From NCBI GenBank assembly GCA_020434465.1, contig JAGRAS010000013.1, forward strand, positions 1-12,641: 12,641 nucleotides of DNA, given 5' to 3'. Source of the DNA: Bdellovibrionales bacterium (GTDB taxonomy: Bacteria; Bdellovibrionota; UBA2361; JAGRAS01). A program made the translations under genes and the position numbers. The notes under the pieces are model-generated. The model did not search any database, was not told the DNA's origin, and worked only from the letters and a program-made list of their open reading frames with translations. This document shows positions 1 to 6,488 of the stretch, in pieces; the stretch's first letter is position 1, and every line of letters begins with the position of its first letter.

Positions 1-11
1 ATTAAAAAAAA

Positions 12-1478
12 TTACACAACAATTGGCGCAAATTTCTTGTGCCAATCAGTTGCCTGCTGAAATGCATGTCCTACATGCAGCATTTCAGGCTCCTTCCAAG
101 CTTGACCTATTAACTGTAAACCAATTGGTAAACCTTGACTATCAAAGCCACAAGGAATGCTTACACCAGGAAGCCCAGCCAGACTTGTAGGAATTGTAAG
201 TGCATCCTGTAAATAAAGCGCAAGTGGATCCATACTCTCATCATTTAAGTTAAACGCTGTGGTCGGGGCTGTTGGGCAAGCTATTAAATCACATTTATTT
301 TTAAATGCTAATTCAAAATCTTGCTGTATCAATTTTCTTACACGTTGTGCTTTAAGATAGAAGGCATCGTAATATCCAGAAGATAGCACATAGGTACCAA
401 TAATAATTCTTCGCTTTACTTCTTCGCCAAAACCTTCTGATCTTGTTTTACAATAAAGATCAAAAAGATTGCTAGTGTCTTGAGCCCTATGCCCGTATCT
501 AATGCCATCATACCTGGCCAGATTTGAAGCGGCTTCTGCAGGAGCAAGTATATAATAGGTAGCAACACCAACTTCAGTATTAGGAAGACTAATATCTACT
601 ATTTCTGCACCAAGTTCATTTAATTTGCTAATTGCTAAATTTACAGAAGTTGCTACTTCAGCACTTACTCCTTGTACAAAATATTCCTTTGGTACCCCAA
701 TTCTTAAACCTTTAATATCTTGACTGAAAAGTTCACTATGTGAAGGAACGGGTTTATCAACTGTTGTTGAGTCATAAAGATCTTGACCCGCGATAGATTC
801 TGCAACTAGGGCTAAATCAGCTATTGTTCTGGTAAAAATCCCTACTTGGTCAAGAGATGATGCAAACGCGACAACACCATAACGACTATTTCTTCCATAT
901 GTAGGTTTGTAGCCGATAATCCCACATAAAGATGCAGGCTGTCTGCAAGAGCCACCAGTGTCAGTTCCAAGAGATGCTGGTGTAATACATGCTGCAACGC
1001 AGGCTGCTGAACCTCCACTAGATCCACCGGGAACTTTTGCAGTATTCCAAGGATTCTTTACTGAGCCAAATGCACTGTTTTCATTTGAAGTACCCATCCC
1101 AAATTCATCATGATTTGTTTTTCCAAAAATTATTGCACCAGCCGAACGCAACTTCTTTACAACGGTAGCTTCGTAAGGTGCTTTGAAACCTTTTAGTATT
1201 TTACTACCAGCGGTAGTCTCTCCTGGCTGTGTTAGAATTAAATCCTTAATTGAAACAGGAACCCCTAATAGAGGAGCTTTTTCTCCAGCAGCAATCTTCT
1301 TATCAGCATTTCGAGCATCTGAAATGATTTGTTCTCGATTAATTGAAATAAAACAATTCAAGTCTTCATGCTTTTGCGCTGCTCCTAAACATTCTTGCGC
1401 TAAAGCTTCAGCAGTAATTTGTTTACTGTCCAATGAAGCACGCAATTCAGTGATGGTTTTCTTAAGAAGATCGCTCAT
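12..1478 (-). CDS. gatA: Asp-tRNA(Asn)/Glu-tRNA(Gln) amidotransferase subunit A
   Basis: GatA is the amidase subunit of GatCAB. It hydrolyses glutamine and supplies ammonia to convert mischarged Glu-tRNA(Gln) or Asp-tRNA(Asn) to the correct aminoacyl-tRNA in the cytoplasm. The 488-residue product has the normal family length and a complete amidase-signature core. K78 (PVSIKDL), the cis-Ser S153 in PGGSSGGSAA and the nucleophile S177 in GTDTGGSCRQPA form the Ser-cisSer-Lys triad, each one residue off the usual GatA numbering. The motif GKTNHDEFGMGTSNENSAFG is GatA-specific, with His where Met is usual after TN. The ATG directly abuts the gatC stop codon (TAA then ATG, no gap), so the two are co-transcribed and probably translationally coupled. 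Only 11 bases follow the stop inside the window, so whether gatB comes next cannot be seen. Confidence 0.97.
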   Translation of the reverse strand: MSDLLKKTITELRASLDSKQITAEALAQECLGAAQKHEDLNCFISINREQIISDARNADKKIAAGEKAPLLGVPVSIKDLILTQPGETTAGSKILKGFKAPYEATVVKKLRSAGAIIFGKTNHDEFGMGTSNENSAFGSVKNPWNTAKVPGGSSGGSAACVAACITPASLGTDTGGSCRQPASLCGIIGYKPTYGRNSRYGVVAFASSLDQVGIFTRTIADLALVAESIAGQDLYDSTTVDKPVPSHSELFSQDIKGLRIGVPKEYFVQGVSAEVATSVNLAISKLNELGAEIVDISLPNTEVGVATYYILAPAEAASNLARYDGIRYGHRAQDTSNLFDLYCKTRSEGFGEEVKRRIIIGTYVLSSGYYDAFYLKAQRVRKLIQQDFELAFKNKCDLIACPTAPTTAFNLNDESMDPLALYLQDALTIPTSLAGLPGVSIPCGFDSQGLPIGLQLIGQAWKEPEMLHVGHAFQQATDWHKKFAPIVV

Positions 1479-1778
1479 TTATTCGCCAGCATCTTGATCG
1501 ATAATAATAGGCACTTTTATAAAAGTTCCTGACTTATCAGGGACATTACTTAGTGCTTCTTCAGCAGTTAACAATTCTTTATTTTGATCTTCTCTATAAA
1601 TATTTGTAATCCCATGAACATGGCTAAGTGGCTGAATGTCATTTAGTTCAACTTTATTAAGCACTTCCATATAGGAAAAAATCCTATTCAAATCAGAAGT
1701 AAGTTTATTAACTTCCTCTGGATTTAAGTAGAGCCTTGCTAAGTTTGCTAGTTTTTTTACTTCTTCTTCGTTAACCAT
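1479..1778 (-). CDS. gatC: Asp-tRNA(Asn)/Glu-tRNA(Gln) amidotransferase subunit C
   Basis: GatC is the small subunit that wraps around and stabilises GatA-GatB. The 99-residue length is typical. The family pattern is clear: an N-terminal helix EEEVKKLANLARLYLNPEEV, then a second helix ending in the IFSYMEVLNKVEL region, the segment IQPLSHVHG, an REDQ motif (family N-x-[YL]-RED) near residue 62, and the C-terminal tail FIKVPIIID. The gene is first in the gatC-gatA operon and is divergent from sthA across 282 bases. The upstream ribosome-binding site is weak (GGAAAT about 15 bases before the ATG). Nothing is unusual apart from the absence of spacing before gatA. Confidence 0.95.
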   Translation of the reverse strand: MVNEEEVKKLANLARLYLNPEEVNKLTSDLNRIFSYMEVLNKVELNDIQPLSHVHGITNIYREDQNKELLTAEEALSNVPDKSGTFIKVPIIIDQDAGE

Positions 1779-2060
1779 TTTTATCTAAGAAATTTCCAAA
1801 CAACGGTACATAATTTTATAAAGAAAAAAATAAGAGCACACGCTTAAAAAGAAATAAAGCAATTTTCAAATATCCTTAAGGAACACCTTTAATTGCGCCT
1901 GGTAGAACAAGCTTTATTGCTGTAGAGTGATATATAACTTTTAGAAAATCAAATTTACAAGCTGCTAAAGTTGTAATTTGCATGAATTTTTTATCTCAAT
2001 TTCTTGGTCCGAAAACTTTTCAGCTGCGTCCAATACTGAGTACAGGGCAATAGGGCAAAA
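1779..2060. other. Divergent intergenic region between gatC and sthA
   Basis: This 282-base non-coding stretch must hold promoters for both gatC (minus) and sthA (plus). It contains a TATATA box at 1931-1936 without a convincing -35 partner. An inverted repeat lies at 1951-1979, with TTACAA and TTGTAA arms 10 bases apart. A ribosome-binding site AGGG at 2052-2055 sits 5 bases before the sthA ATG. I see no tRNA, riboswitch or small open frame with a credible start. Confidence 0.5.
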
Positions 2061-3503
2061 ATGACAAAACAACGTTCTAATTCAAGTAAGAAAACATATG
2101 ACTTTGACCTCCTAGTTGTGGGCTGTGGTCCTGCTGGCCAAAGGGCGGCAGTCCAAGCTGCAAAAATTGGCAAAAGAGTGGGTATCATAGATCGCTTAGA
2201 AGTTGAGGGAGGGGTTTGTGTAAATTTGGGAACGATACCAAGTAAGTCATTTAAAGAAGCTGTTGTTTTCTTATCCGGATATCGACAAAGAAATATTTAT
2301 GGTGCTGGTTATAGAGTCAAAGCGGATATTGAAATGCCAGACCTGACTTTCCGCTGCCACAGGATAATGCAAACGGAAATAGAAGTTATCCGTCATCAGC
2401 TAAGAAGAAACAAGATCAATGTGATGACAGGGCACGCATCACTTCAGGATCCACATACGGTAGAAATTGATTCAGTAATTCACGGCAAGAGTCAAAAAAC
2501 TGCAGAGATTATATTATTGGCAGTTGGTGCAACACCAAGACGGCCAAAAAATATAAATTTTGATAGCAAAAATATTTTTGATAGCGATGATATTTTAAAT
2601 ATGGAGTCGGTTCCTAGGAACATGCTTGTTGTAGGAGGGGGGGTTATTGGAACTGAATATGCCTCTATGTTCGCAGCTCTTGGAACTCATGTAACAATCG
2701 TAGATGCTAGAAAACGTTTGATGAGCTTTGTTGATGAAGAAATCATTGAATGTCTTCAATATCAGATGAGAGGCATGGGAGTTACTCTTAGATTGGGTGA
2801 GGAAGTAAAAGCTTGTACTGTAAAAGATGATGGTCAGGTTGTTACTGAACTTAAAAGCGGCAAGATAATTGTATCAGAGAGAGTTCTCTATTCCGCTGGT
2901 CGAATAAGTGCGACTGATAATCTAGGTCTTAAAAATGCTGAAGTTGATACAGATGATAGTGGTAAGATAAAAGTCAACGAAAAGTACCAAACTTCACAAA
3001 AAAATATTTATGCTGCCGGCGATGTCATAGGATTTCCAGGTTTAGCTTCTACCTCTGCACAGCAAGGAAGATTAGTTGCTTGTAATGCCTTTAAAATCGA
3101 TGATCAAGTTGAGGATGCACCTCTTCCTTACGGAATATATTCGATTCCTGAAATTTCTTATGTAGGTTTGAATGAAGCTGAACTTACAGAGCAAGGCATT
3201 CCCTATGAAACTGGAGTTGCTAGATACAGAGAAATTGCTAGAGGTTTAATTTTAGGCGATGAAAATGGAATGTTGAAAATTCTTTTTCACAGAGAAACTA
3301 CTAAAATTCTTGGGGTACATATTATTGGTGAGTATGCAACAGAACTTGTACATATTGGGCAAGCAGTGATGGCGCTAGGGGGAGGGCTTAATTATTTAAG
3401 GGATGCAGTATTTAATTATCCAACGCTAGCTGAATGTTATAAAGTTGCTGCTCTTGATGGTTACAACAAGCTTAAACTTTCTAAGTCCCTAGCTGGCAAA
3501 TAG
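2061..3503 (+). CDS. sthA: Si-specific soluble pyridine nucleotide transhydrogenase
   Basis: A cytoplasmic FAD flavoprotein that exchanges hydride between NADPH and NAD+, rebalancing the two nicotinamide pools. The 480 residues are close to the usual 465-470 of SthA plus a short N-terminal extension. The FAD-binding Rossmann motif is LLVVGCGPAGQRAAVQAAK (about residues 18-36), the NAD(P)-binding motif is LVVGGGVIGTEYAS (about 190-203), and the second FAD motif is NIYAAGDVIGFPGLAS. The decisive point is the redox-active region GGVCVNLGTIPSKS. Disulfide reductases have a second cysteine five residues after the first, and here a threonine stands in that place, as in SthA. The C-terminal dimerisation domain carries the FNYPTLAECYKVAAL motif, where disulfide reductases have a His-Pro-Thr active site. 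It is transcribed alone, divergent from gatC, with AGGG 5 bases before the ATG. Confidence 0.93.
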   Translation: MTKQRSNSSKKTYDFDLLVVGCGPAGQRAAVQAAKIGKRVGIIDRLEVEGGVCVNLGTIPSKSFKEAVVFLSGYRQRNIYGAGYRVKADIEMPDLTFRCHRIMQTEIEVIRHQLRRNKINVMTGHASLQDPHTVEIDSVIHGKSQKTAEIILLAVGATPRRPKNINFDSKNIFDSDDILNMESVPRNMLVVGGGVIGTEYASMFAALGTHVTIVDARKRLMSFVDEEIIECLQYQMRGMGVTLRLGEEVKACTVKDDGQVVTELKSGKIIVSERVLYSAGRISATDNLGLKNAEVDTDDSGKIKVNEKYQTSQKNIYAAGDVIGFPGLASTSAQQGRLVACNAFKIDDQVEDAPLPYGIYSIPEISYVGLNEAELTEQGIPYETGVARYREIARGLILGDENGMLKILFHRETTKILGVHIIGEYATELVHIGQAVMALGGGLNYLRDAVFNYPTLAECYKVAALDGYNKLKLSKSLAGK

Positions 3504-3541
3504 TTTAAGTTAATATAGGAATTTTTTATCCAGACCTATTG

Positions 3542-3561
3542 CGCTTATCTACATTTAAGCG
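3542..3561 (+). repeat. Small hairpin downstream of sthA
   Basis: CGCTTA and TAAGCG arms of 6 bp flank an 8-base loop, 38 bases after the sthA stop. No T-run follows, so it is a weak candidate for a terminator or an RNA 3'-end stabiliser. It also lies upstream of the lysine-rich gene and could be part of that leader. Confidence 0.3.
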
Positions 3562-3622
3562 TAAATCTCGCTTTCTAGTCTATTACTGACACTTTAGTAA
3601 CCTTATTTCTTGAGGGGTAATT

Positions 3623-3898
3623 ATGCTTAAAGCTTTAACTACTAAGTTTTTTATTTTTGCTTTTTTGATTAATGTATTTTTTGCAAGCACAATTTTTAAT
3701 AATACAAATTATGCTTACGCTGCGGCTGGAAAAAAAGCAAAAAAGCAAGAAGCTGCTCAAGAAGAAACAGTAAAAGGTGCTAAGAAAAAGGATAAGAAAA
3801 AAAAGAAAAACGAAGAAAAATCAAAAAAATCTGAAGGCCAGTCAGAACCAAGCAAAAAGAAAGAAAAGAAGAAGAAAAATAAAACTAAGGATAGCTAG
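3623..3898 (+). CDS. Small exported lysine-rich protein of unknown function
   Basis: I recognise no family. The 91-residue product starts with a Sec-type signal peptide: lysines at 3 and 8, then a hydrophobic core FFIFAFLINVFFA (9-21), and a likely signal peptidase I site after AYA at about residue 33. The mature chain of about 58 residues has roughly 25 lysines in runs, interspersed with Glu, Ser, Gln and Asn. It has no hydrophobic core and should be disordered and very basic. A strong ribosome-binding site GAGGGG (3612-3617) stands 5 bases before the ATG, which argues that the gene is real and well translated. It is flanked by sthA and a kinase-like gene on the same strand, with gaps of 119 and 125 bases. 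Binding to anionic envelope polymers, DNA or phosphate-rich lipids is possible, but this is inference from charge alone. The basic tail is low-complexity sequence, so database matches to it would mean little. Confidence 0.75.
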   Translation: MLKALTTKFFIFAFLINVFFASTIFNNTNYAYAAAGKKAKKQEAAQEETVKGAKKKDKKKKKNEEKSKKSEGQSEPSKKKEKKKKNKTKDS

Positions 3899-3900
3899 TT

Positions 3901-3942
3901 CCGCCTAAGCTAGCTTCGCTTGCTGCGGTTCTCTCAATTGAG
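3901..3942 (+). repeat. Imperfect stem and palindrome after the lysine-rich gene
   Basis: Two structures lie just after the stop codon. The first is a two-part stem pairing CCGC (3901-3904) with GCGG (3925-3928) and, inside it, AAGC (3907-3910) with GCTT (3918-3921). The second is a perfect 10-base palindrome CTCAATTGAG at 3933-3942. There is no clear T-run, so termination here is only a possibility. The palindrome could equally be an operator for the gene at 4024. Confidence 0.25.
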
Positions 3943-4023
3943 GTCTGTACTATGCTGATACTAGTAATTTATTGATGATACCTTTTTATTGGAAAAACTT
4001 TAACAAATCATTATAATCGGAGT

Positions 4024-4632
4024 GTGAAAAATTCAGAAGAAGTATTAATAATATTTCAAGCCTTCATACAGTCTCTAGCACATAAAATTCGCACTCCTCT
4101 ATCAATAATTTATAATGAACTCAGTACACTTGAAGATTCTCTTCAGAGGGAAGTTTTTGAACTTACAACAAAACAATGTAAGTCTATTGCTGATATTTTA
4201 AAAGAAGTATCTGACTTACAATTTAAGAATCAAAATCTTCAAAACTTAAATTTGCAAAATTTGCTTAGTGAGTTTTTCCCAGTAATTGTAGCAAGCGTTG
4301 ATAATATAAAAATTATTGCTGATCCTTATCTATTAAAATCAACTTTTAAGAATTTAAGCCAAGTATTTGGTAAACAGTCAAATGTAAAGCTTGATGCGAA
4401 TTCAAACTCGTTTTTAGTTACTATTATTAGTGAAAATGAGATCAGCTCGAAATATCCAGGAACTTACTCATCTTTATCCGAATATTTTTATAACAAGTGT
4501 GGAGTTACAAATCTGTCAGTTGCTATAGCAGATATTGGACTGCTTAGAATTGCAGATAAGCTTATTTTGAAAGCCGATGATACATTAAAATTGGAAATTA
4601 TATTAGCAAAAGATGTCTTAAGTGAAACTTAA
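4024..4632 (+). CDS. Histidine-kinase-like phosphotransfer protein with degenerate ATPase domain
   Basis: This 202-residue soluble protein starts with a HisKA-type helix hairpin. SLAHKIRTPLSII (18-30) matches an H-box, with H20 as the putative phosphorylated histidine, and a second helix runs to about residue 66. The rest has the layout of a HATPase_c domain without its working parts. DPYLLKSTFKNLSQVF (100-115) aligns with the N-box but has Gln for the catalytic Asn. SENEISS replaces the D-x-G-x-G box, and the glycines of the last lid are missing in the segment 160-180. The acidic residue that normally follows the H-box His is Lys. There is no membrane segment or sensor domain. This resembles phosphotransferases such as ChpT or Spo0B, which are kinase-derived and pass phosphate between partners without using ATP. 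The start is a GTG with GGAG almost touching it (one base apart). No ATG, GTG or TTG lies in frame upstream before a stop or for a long way downstream. The 3' end overlaps the convergent rimK-like gene by 15 bases. Confidence 0.72.
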   Translation: MKNSEEVLIIFQAFIQSLAHKIRTPLSIIYNELSTLEDSLQREVFELTTKQCKSIADILKEVSDLQFKNQNLQNLNLQNLLSEFFPVIVASVDNIKIIADPYLLKSTFKNLSQVFGKQSNVKLDANSNSFLVTIISENEISSKYPGTYSSLSEYFYNKCGVTNLSVAIADIGLLRIADKLILKADDTLKLEIILAKDVLSET

Positions 4633-4636
4633 GACA
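4614..4636. terminator. Bidirectional hairpin spanning both convergent stop codons
   Basis: A perfect 9-bp inverted repeat (arm TGTCTTAAG at 4614-4622, matching arm at 4628-4636) encloses a 5-base loop TGAAA. It sits where the kinase-like gene (stop TAA 4630-4632) and the rimK-like gene (stop TAA, minus strand, 4620-4618) overlap tail to tail, so each stop codon lies in one arm. In the minus direction a short T-rich run (ATCTTTTGC) follows, and in the plus direction an AT-rich stretch with TTTTAT follows about 13 bases later. It can form in both transcripts, so a shared terminator is the simplest reading. Confidence 0.6.
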
Positions 4637-5511
4637 CTATCAATAATTTTATGTGAGACATTCTTATCACATGAAGCTTCAATTCCATTAATTCCTGGTG
4701 AACTATTTACTTCAATAACAATTGGGCCTTGATCGCTCTCTAAAATATCTACTCCTGCTATTTCAAGCTTTAAAGCTTTTGTTGCTTTAATTGCAATCTC
4801 TAACATTTCCTTAGAAGGATTGAAGGCTTCAGATTTTCCGCCTTGAAATAAATTTGATCTGAAGTCTCCTTCTTTTGCTATTCTACGAACAGCTCCTAAA
4901 CATTCTCCTCTGACAACTAAAAATCGCAAGTCACACACTTTTTTTAGTGGTATAAATTCTTGTAATAAAACAATTGAATTTAAACTATGTAAAGCCTCTA
5001 CACATGACTTTAAAGAGCTAACGGAATCTACTTTCATTACTCCAGTTCCCTTTGTTCCTTGTGGAAGCTTTAAAATCCATGGGGGACCAGGTATTTGCTC
5101 AATTATATCTGAGAATTCAGTGTCGATTGATAGCAACGCAGTTGCTGGTATCTGTATTCCATTTTGTTGCAAGATTTGAAGGCTTAAGAATTTTTTTCTA
5201 GCGAGATATAGAGATTCTAAAGAATTAATGCATTTTATTCCAAGATTTTCTAGTTGCTGTAAACTATGTAATGCAATATCAGGAGTAACGCTTCCCATTC
5301 TTGTAAGTACTAAATCAGGTAGATCTGAAATCTTTTTGCCTTCTAAATAAATACTATTTTCAGAAGTGGAACTGTTTTTAAGCAACAAATTGAGTTTTAA
5401 AGGGCTAACAATCTTTGCATCGTGTCCTTTTGAAAGAGCAGCTTTCAATATACTTGTGCTAGTTGTAGAATTATTTAGCTGGGTTAATACCCAGATTTTT
5501 AGAGACTTCAT
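4618..5511 (-). CDS. rimK: RimK-family ATP-grasp alpha-L-glutamate ligase
   Basis: RimK-type enzymes activate a carboxylate as an acyl phosphate and join amino acids, usually glutamate, to it. E. coli RimK adds glutamates to the C-terminus of ribosomal protein S6. With the start chosen here the protein has 297 residues, close to E. coli RimK (about 300). It has the N-terminal preATP-grasp domain (1-100, with LTRMGS at 69-74), then the ATP-binding lysine K148 and glycine-rich loop LPQGTKGTGV. QEF (184-186), the RimK-typical R-x-A-K-E-G-D-F-R-S-N-L stretch (210-221) followed by GG, GVDIL (253-257) and the metal-binding E267-x-N269 in VIEVNSSPGI complete it. The start at 5511 is supported by GGAG (5519-5522) 7 bases upstream and an ATGA overlap with the preceding gene's stop. 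A further ATG 10 codons upstream would lie inside that gene. It is last in the four-gene cluster. Its S6-like target is not visible here. Confidence 0.92.
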   Translation of the reverse strand: MKSLKIWVLTQLNNSTTSTSILKAALSKGHDAKIVSPLKLNLLLKNSSTSENSIYLEGKKISDLPDLVLTRMGSVTPDIALHSLQQLENLGIKCINSLESLYLARKKFLSLQILQQNGIQIPATALLSIDTEFSDIIEQIPGPPWILKLPQGTKGTGVMKVDSVSSLKSCVEALHSLNSIVLLQEFIPLKKVCDLRFLVVRGECLGAVRRIAKEGDFRSNLFQGGKSEAFNPSKEMLEIAIKATKALKLEIAGVDILESDQGPIVIEVNSSPGINGIEASCDKNVSHKIIDSVLSFT

Positions 5512-6473
5512 TTCGGTTCTCCAATTTTTCCTAAGTGGCAAAATCTAGTTCCAGGAGTTGCAACAGGATTAGCAGCTTTTCCAATTACAATCCCGGAATA
5601 TGGAGCTGAGTATTGGCTATGAATATTTCCAAATGGATCCAGTGTTTTTGCTAAAACTTGTTTAGATTCAACTTTGTCAGCTAAATTGAAGTTAATTTCT
5701 AATACTCCACCACTATTGGTTCTAAGCCAATCAGATGACTTACATACAACAGGTTTACGTGATTGATTGATTTTGCCAGAGAGCATTTTCAGTAGATACA
5801 AAATATTTTTTAATCCGAGTTCTCCTTCAAAAACCATTTTTCCTTGAAAAACGCTTGGGTTTCCTGCTTCTAAAGTAATTGCAGGAATATTTTTTCTTCC
5901 TGCTGCGCCTCTTAAGGTTCCATCTCCTCCTTTGCCATGAAGAATTATTTCTGGACTAACTGCTTCAGCAAGACTTCTTGCATTTCTATCTTTTAAATCC
6001 ACTCGAACATACATTGTGTTTAGACGGCCTTCACTTGCTGTATGAATATCAACTAGATAGTTACAAGCAGGTAGAAATGTTTTTACGAAGGCATGAGTGT
6101 ACTGTTCTGCTGGCACTCCATTCGGACTTCCTGGAAAGACATGATTCAGATCGACTCCATCAGAAAAAAACCTTTCACCTATATTAAATCCAGGAATATT
6201 AACAACTGGTGCACATATTATACTTCCTTTTAAGTTCGAAAGATCTAACTCAGCTAAGGTTTTTTGAATAATTTTGATCCCATTTAACTCATTTCCATGA
6301 ACAGCGGCAGAAATTCCTAAACAAGGCCCTGGCTTTAAACCTCGTGCGACAATAAATGGAACATTAACAGCTTGGCCTAAAGAATCTTCATATAATGGAA
6401 GAAAGAAATCTGAGCGCTTTCCTTTTTGAAAGTCAGAAATATCAATTGAGGGAAATTTCTTTTTTTTATTCAA
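5508..6473 (-). CDS. AstE/AspA-family zinc carboxypeptidase-like deacylase
   Basis: This belongs to the M14-like succinylglutamate desuccinylase/aspartoacylase family of zinc hydrolases, which cleave N-acyl amino acids or terminal amide bonds. The 321-residue protein has the full set of catalytic features. These are the zinc ligands H59 and E62 in AAVHGNELNG, and H144 in LVDIHTASEG. R101 lies in the IGERFF segment, D108 and N110 in GVDLNHVFPG, and the general base E202 in ITLEAGNP. Residues from about 235 form the extra C-terminal beta domain of the family. The start is a TTG at 6473, with AAGGA on the minus strand 9 bases upstream, and no ATG in the vicinity fits. The gene begins 15 bases after the stop of the ATP-grasp-like gene and overlaps rimK by ATGA, so all three are one operon. 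Arginine catabolism (AstE) is unlikely because no other ast gene is near. A role in removing or trimming what the ligases add is more fitting. Confidence 0.88.
   Translation of the reverse strand: MNKKKKFPSIDISDFQKGKRSDFFLPLYEDSLGQAVNVPFIVARGLKPGPCLGISAAVHGNELNGIKIIQKTLAELDLSNLKGSIICAPVVNIPGFNIGERFFSDGVDLNHVFPGSPNGVPAEQYTHAFVKTFLPACNYLVDIHTASEGRLNTMYVRVDLKDRNARSLAEAVSPEIILHGKGGDGTLRGAAGRKNIPAITLEAGNPSVFQGKMVFEGELGLKNILYLLKMLSGKINQSRKPVVCKSSDWLRTNSGGVLEINFNLADKVESKQVLAKTLDPFGNIHSQYSAPYSGIVIGKAANPVATPGTRFCHLGKIGEPK
5512..5524 (-). promoter_or_regulatory. Ribosome-binding site and ATGA coupling for rimK
   Basis: On the minus strand GGAG (5519-5522) precedes the ATG at 5511-5509 by 7 bases. The ATG overlaps the TGA stop of the upstream AstE/AspA-like gene (5510-5508). 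This decides the rimK start over the upstream in-frame ATG at 5541 and implies translational coupling. Confidence 0.8.
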
Positions 6474-6488
6474 TTCAAAATATCCTTT

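Noticed and set aside
842..1497. Open frames inside gatA in other frames and on the other strand
   Set aside because: They lie wholly or largely within gatA, which has complete catalytic motifs. They have no family features or ribosome-binding sites.
5511..5541. Upstream ATG for the rimK-like gene, adding 10 residues
   Set aside because: The extension lies inside the preceding gene, lacks a good ribosome-binding site and has no counterpart in RimK. The ATG at 5511 has GGAG at 7 bases and an ATGA overlap.
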